Origin: Chytridium lagenaria
Taxonomy: Eukaryota > Chytridiomycota > Chytridiomycetes > Chytridiales > Chytridiaceae
Direction of reading: 5' to 3'
DNA length: 64,000 bases
Assembly (NCBI GenBank): GCA_025449115.1
Contig: JAHLKC010000001.1
Coordinates: 62,001-126,000, forward strand
The translations under genes and the position numbers were made by a program. Positions 60,849 through 64,000 of this stretch are shown in pieces. Every line of letters begins with the position of its first letter. Within the stretch, counting starts at the first letter, position 1. Below the pieces are notes generated by a model that saw nothing but the letters and a program-made list of their open reading frames with translations, did not search any database and was not told where the DNA came from.

Positions 60849-63800
60849 TTACTGTTCTATCAACCGGGAATTGTTAATAATACACGATCCATAAAGAATC
60901 ATAACACGGGAACAATACTTGTCGACGAAAATTTGAAGATGTGGCTCGAGGATTGTCAACGAGACAGGATCGATCTAGACATATTAAATGTTATAAATTT
61001 ATAAGACCAAAAAACAAAAAAGCGTACCTTTGACTTGACAAAAGTCAACAATTGATTCCATGTCATGGACTCTTCCTTTAAGTCTTCTAATTTTTGAGAA
61101 TCAAATCCGGTTCTCGCCCCCTCAAGAATTTTCCACAGCAGCTTTATGTCAAAGTATGCCTGAATTAGGTACTTTTCGTCTAACTCATCTTGTGAAAACT
61201 GACTAAACACTTCCGAATATATCTTTGGGAGCCGCTGAGCAAGTTTCTGTATGAGCATAAAACGACAAGACTAAAAAAACTGTCAACGTGATAATGGTTG
61301 TATGGATTACCTTTTCTAATGACAGGTCACCAATTGCGTGCAAGTTCTTTGCAAATTGCGAATACGGCCAACGACAAAAAACGAGACATTTTAGCGGGAA
61401 TCGGGAGTTCAGATTCTGTCAATTCTGCTCCGTCATCAGGGGTATGTGCTGAATGACATCATGAGAAAAATTAACAATAAAATCTCACCCTCGCAAAGTC
61501 CTATTAAATTTGAATAATGCTTCCATTCAGAGTTTTTTAATTCCCTTTGCAAGCTTTCGGCAAATCTTTCAAGCGTTCCATCAACCCATAGACTATGAGC
61601 TGCAAAGTAAACATCCATAAACTTTTTCTCGACTATTCGAATCTTCTGATCTATGTAGCGTAACGTGATGTCAGGATTATACTTGCTCATGAGCAAGTTT
61701 TCAATGCCATAAAGAGGTATCATAATAAAAATCCTCACCTTGAGAATCCTGCACATGTTTCGCCTTCATCGATGACCCTGCACCGAACATTAAATCTGTT
61801 ACAAACAAATGCGACAACTGTCGCATTCTCAGTGCAATAGCCCGAGCAAATCTTCCGCAGAACAGACGCTCCTCCCCTATTGGATGTCAGATATTAAATT
61901 TTCTTTTTTAGAACCAGATAGTGAAGCTATCAAGTCTAATAGCTGTGCAGCAAAGGAGCCGATAGCGGAAAGAACGCATTCCTCAAAGCGTTGACGAAGA
62001 TTTGAGCTATCCCTATTTCCAGTGCATCAGCGTAAACGAGTCTAGAAAATAATTACTCCATGAGAAGCGCTGCTGGGCCCGTAAATGCACCATGTGAATC
62101 CGATGACTCCCATAAGCAAGCTACGTTTCCTCTTGCATTTGATAAGATGTATTCAAATTTGTTGATCAATTCTAAGCAAAGTGTGGACTCGACTTGTAGC
62201 AGTGATTTTGTATCCCATAGCGCCGGTCCCTTCTCATCTAAAGTCCACACGATATATGACCCATCTAACAAAGATTTAATCCTTCAATGCAATGTCAACC
62301 TACCTGAGTGAAATCGCGGATCATTCGTTATCTGTTGAGACAAAGCATATATAGGTTCTAATGAGCTTGTCATGAGAACCACTGAGAAATCGTGAAATGG
62401 TTTTCGAAGGTAGTTGTTCCATATAGAAAAATCTTTGAAGTCTAACATATCACAAAGCAACTTCCAAGTTGGTAATGAAACACCTAATGTGCAATCAATG
62501 AGCAAAGACAAATTATGTAAAACTTACGCCAAGTCTCGGGATTATTCATTGGATTGATATGCGAGTCTTCTTCCAAATTTACAGTAAATGTAATCTCACG
62601 CGACAAATCCGCCAAAGATTGCCCCGTTTTAATATTTGCAAATATCATTTGAAGCCCTTGTTCGATAATCTCTGTTATGGCGTCTAACCACATCCTCGTC
62701 TCGTTCATCACAACCTCCTTCGCGATGAGTCCGTCTTTCTGAGAAGGAAGTAATGACGAGTACGCTTGTATGGTTTTAGGCAAGTGGCGGAAGACCGTAT
62801 GTGCATTGGTGTTTGAGGAGTAAAGTTTCAAAATGGAAAATCCAGATCCAACGGAACCAGCATCTCGAGATTCCTCATATGAAGCCATTAAAAACTGGTG
62901 AAAAAAAGGGACATTTGAATTCGTAGCAAGAGAGGAATCGAGAAATAGGACGACACTTTGATACAAAGTGGCTTGAATCAACGTCACTAGGCGTCGAAGG
63001 ATATCTCCAGATTTTTGAAACTTTACGGTTTGAAAAGCTTCTCCAATTGCTTCCTTCCGCATCGATAAGAATATTTGAAAAGCGTCAAGCGGTGAGGTTT
63101 TTTCCATAAACATTATTGCACATAATGCCTGAGCTAGTGACTATTTTAAGTTTGCGTTAATAAAAAACGCAGTTAGGCCTTATAAAGAAATCGATCACTC
63201 TCACCTTTTCTGTCAAAATAATTTTCTTCAAAAACTGCTTCGCTTTCTTTATAATTTTCGGGCGATAATAACTTATCACATCCATTGCCGTTGGACTATT
63301 GGAGAAAACATCTGTGTTTTGGATCAAGATAAGTTTCGGCCAAATATAAAACCTTCATTTGCGATGTTTTCGCATCATTAGTTGAGCTTAAAATTACGAT
63401 AGACAGAGCTGGCGACCTGCCAAAGTCGACTGGCTCGTAAATACTTGTCGTCTTCCATCGCGTGCCAGATCTTGACCGTTATTTTCTTATCGGGGGGGGG
63501 GGGGAAACAAACTCACTTGTTCTGGAGTGTCAACCAACAATTTAATTTGAGCTGCAAGAGAGTAAAAGGTTTTCTTTTTGTTTTCTAAACTTTGATTAAA
63601 GTCAACCGCGGCGAAAGAAACCAACCAAAGTCCATGTCCTTTCCAGAGCATAGGGTCTCTTTGACATCAAACTTCAGTTGAGAAACATGGCATCCATCAT
63701 GCATGCACTTTAATCCACTTTGCATGGATAGCAAGCCTCTCTCATTGATGAAACGGAATCAGCAGCCTCCAGTAAATCACGGTATCGCTCGCTGCAAACT

Positions 63801-63987
63801 TTAGCTAATGTTCCAGACCTCATCCATCCATACCCAACCATAATACGAAGGTCTTGCTTCTTAGTTTCGATCTCTTTTCCTAAAAACTTAATGATCGCAT
63901 TCATTGCTGGTGCAATCACCTCATAGTTCCTTCCTTATGCCGTAGATCGGCGACGGCATTCCGTCGGAACAAGGCATCTACCTCCAT
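60849..63987 (-). CDS. COG1: Conserved oligomeric Golgi complex subunit 1 (COG1)
   Basis: Tethering-complex subunit for retrograde intra-Golgi vesicles. The first exon starts at the ATG at 63987 with MEVDALFRRNAVADLRHKEGTMR, the typical LF...(V/I)R opening. Next comes KFLGKEIETKKQDLRIMVG, and SERYRDLLEAADSVSSMREAC (63710-63919) matches the family's ERYRDLIEAADTI block. Then 62484-63113 (DAFQIFLSMRKEAIGEAF...SQKDGLIAKEVVMNETRMWLDAI), 61436-61756 and 60956-61258 (LIQKLAQRLPKIYSEVFSQFSQDELDEKYLIQAYFDIKLLW). The last exon begins IDPVSLTILEPHLQIFVDKY and ends at a TAA at 60849. Between 61,760 and 62,480 the exons are short and frames are uncertain. Several GT-AG introns. The 5' end lies only 13 bases from the window edge. 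Confidence 0.88.
63492..63504. repeat. G13 homopolymer
   Basis: A run of about 13 G in or near a COG1 intron. Length is likely unreliable. Confidence 0.8.
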
Positions 63988-64000
63988 CACAAATTTTTTA

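Overview
The window looks like a nuclear chromosome segment of a zoosporic (flagellated) fungus, most likely a chytrid-type lineage. Genes are split by short GT-AG introns and packed tightly. The conserved set is fungal/eukaryotic: NOT1, APC1, RPC40, COG1, Sgf73/ataxin-7, DAHP synthase and a Grx3/4-type glutaredoxin. One gene matches SPAG17/PF6, a central-apparatus protein found only in organisms with motile cilia. The lineage call is an inference; no rRNA or organelle gene is present.

Layout. 1-12.4 kb: a broken low-complexity gene, AT-rich intergenic DNA, a TRF4/5-type poly(A) polymerase (minus) divergent from DSS1/SEM1 (plus), and a fragmented CBS-domain gene. 13.0-17.1 kb: DAHP synthase, a three-domain monothiol glutaredoxin and a SET-domain protein, all plus. 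17.3-26.3 kb (minus): SPAG17 downstream of APC1. 26.3-28.7 kb (plus): RPC40 and an SCA7-domain Sgf73-like SAGA subunit. 28.8-35.4 kb (minus): NOT1. 35.4-36.6 kb (plus): an acyl-glycerol-phosphate acyltransferase. 37.3-57.15 kb: a transposon island. It holds a DIRS-like element cut by a Copia element (family B), which itself carries a nested solo LTR, followed by a head-to-head pair of near-identical Copia elements (family A) that form a ~4.6 kb-arm inverted repeat. 57.15-64 kb: non-coding DNA with an ATGA/ATGG tetranucleotide array, TRMO (plus), a small unknown gene (minus) and COG1 (minus).

Housekeeping themes recur: mRNA tail and decay control (NOT1, TRF4-like), transcription (RPC40, Sgf73, SET), ubiquitin/proteasome (APC1, DSS1), Golgi traffic (COG1), lipid and aromatic synthesis, and tRNA modification. 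I see no operon-like logic or unknown defence system.

Two genome-wide observations matter. First, almost every conserved gene carries one-base frame breaks, most within homopolymers, and the two Copia arms differ by the same kind of indel. These look like residual long-read sequencing errors rather than mass pseudogenisation. Second, genes between about 20.9 and 36.6 kb have unusually short introns (about 36-43 nt), while those to the left average near 80 nt. Exon coordinates below are hand-derived and may be off by a base or two.
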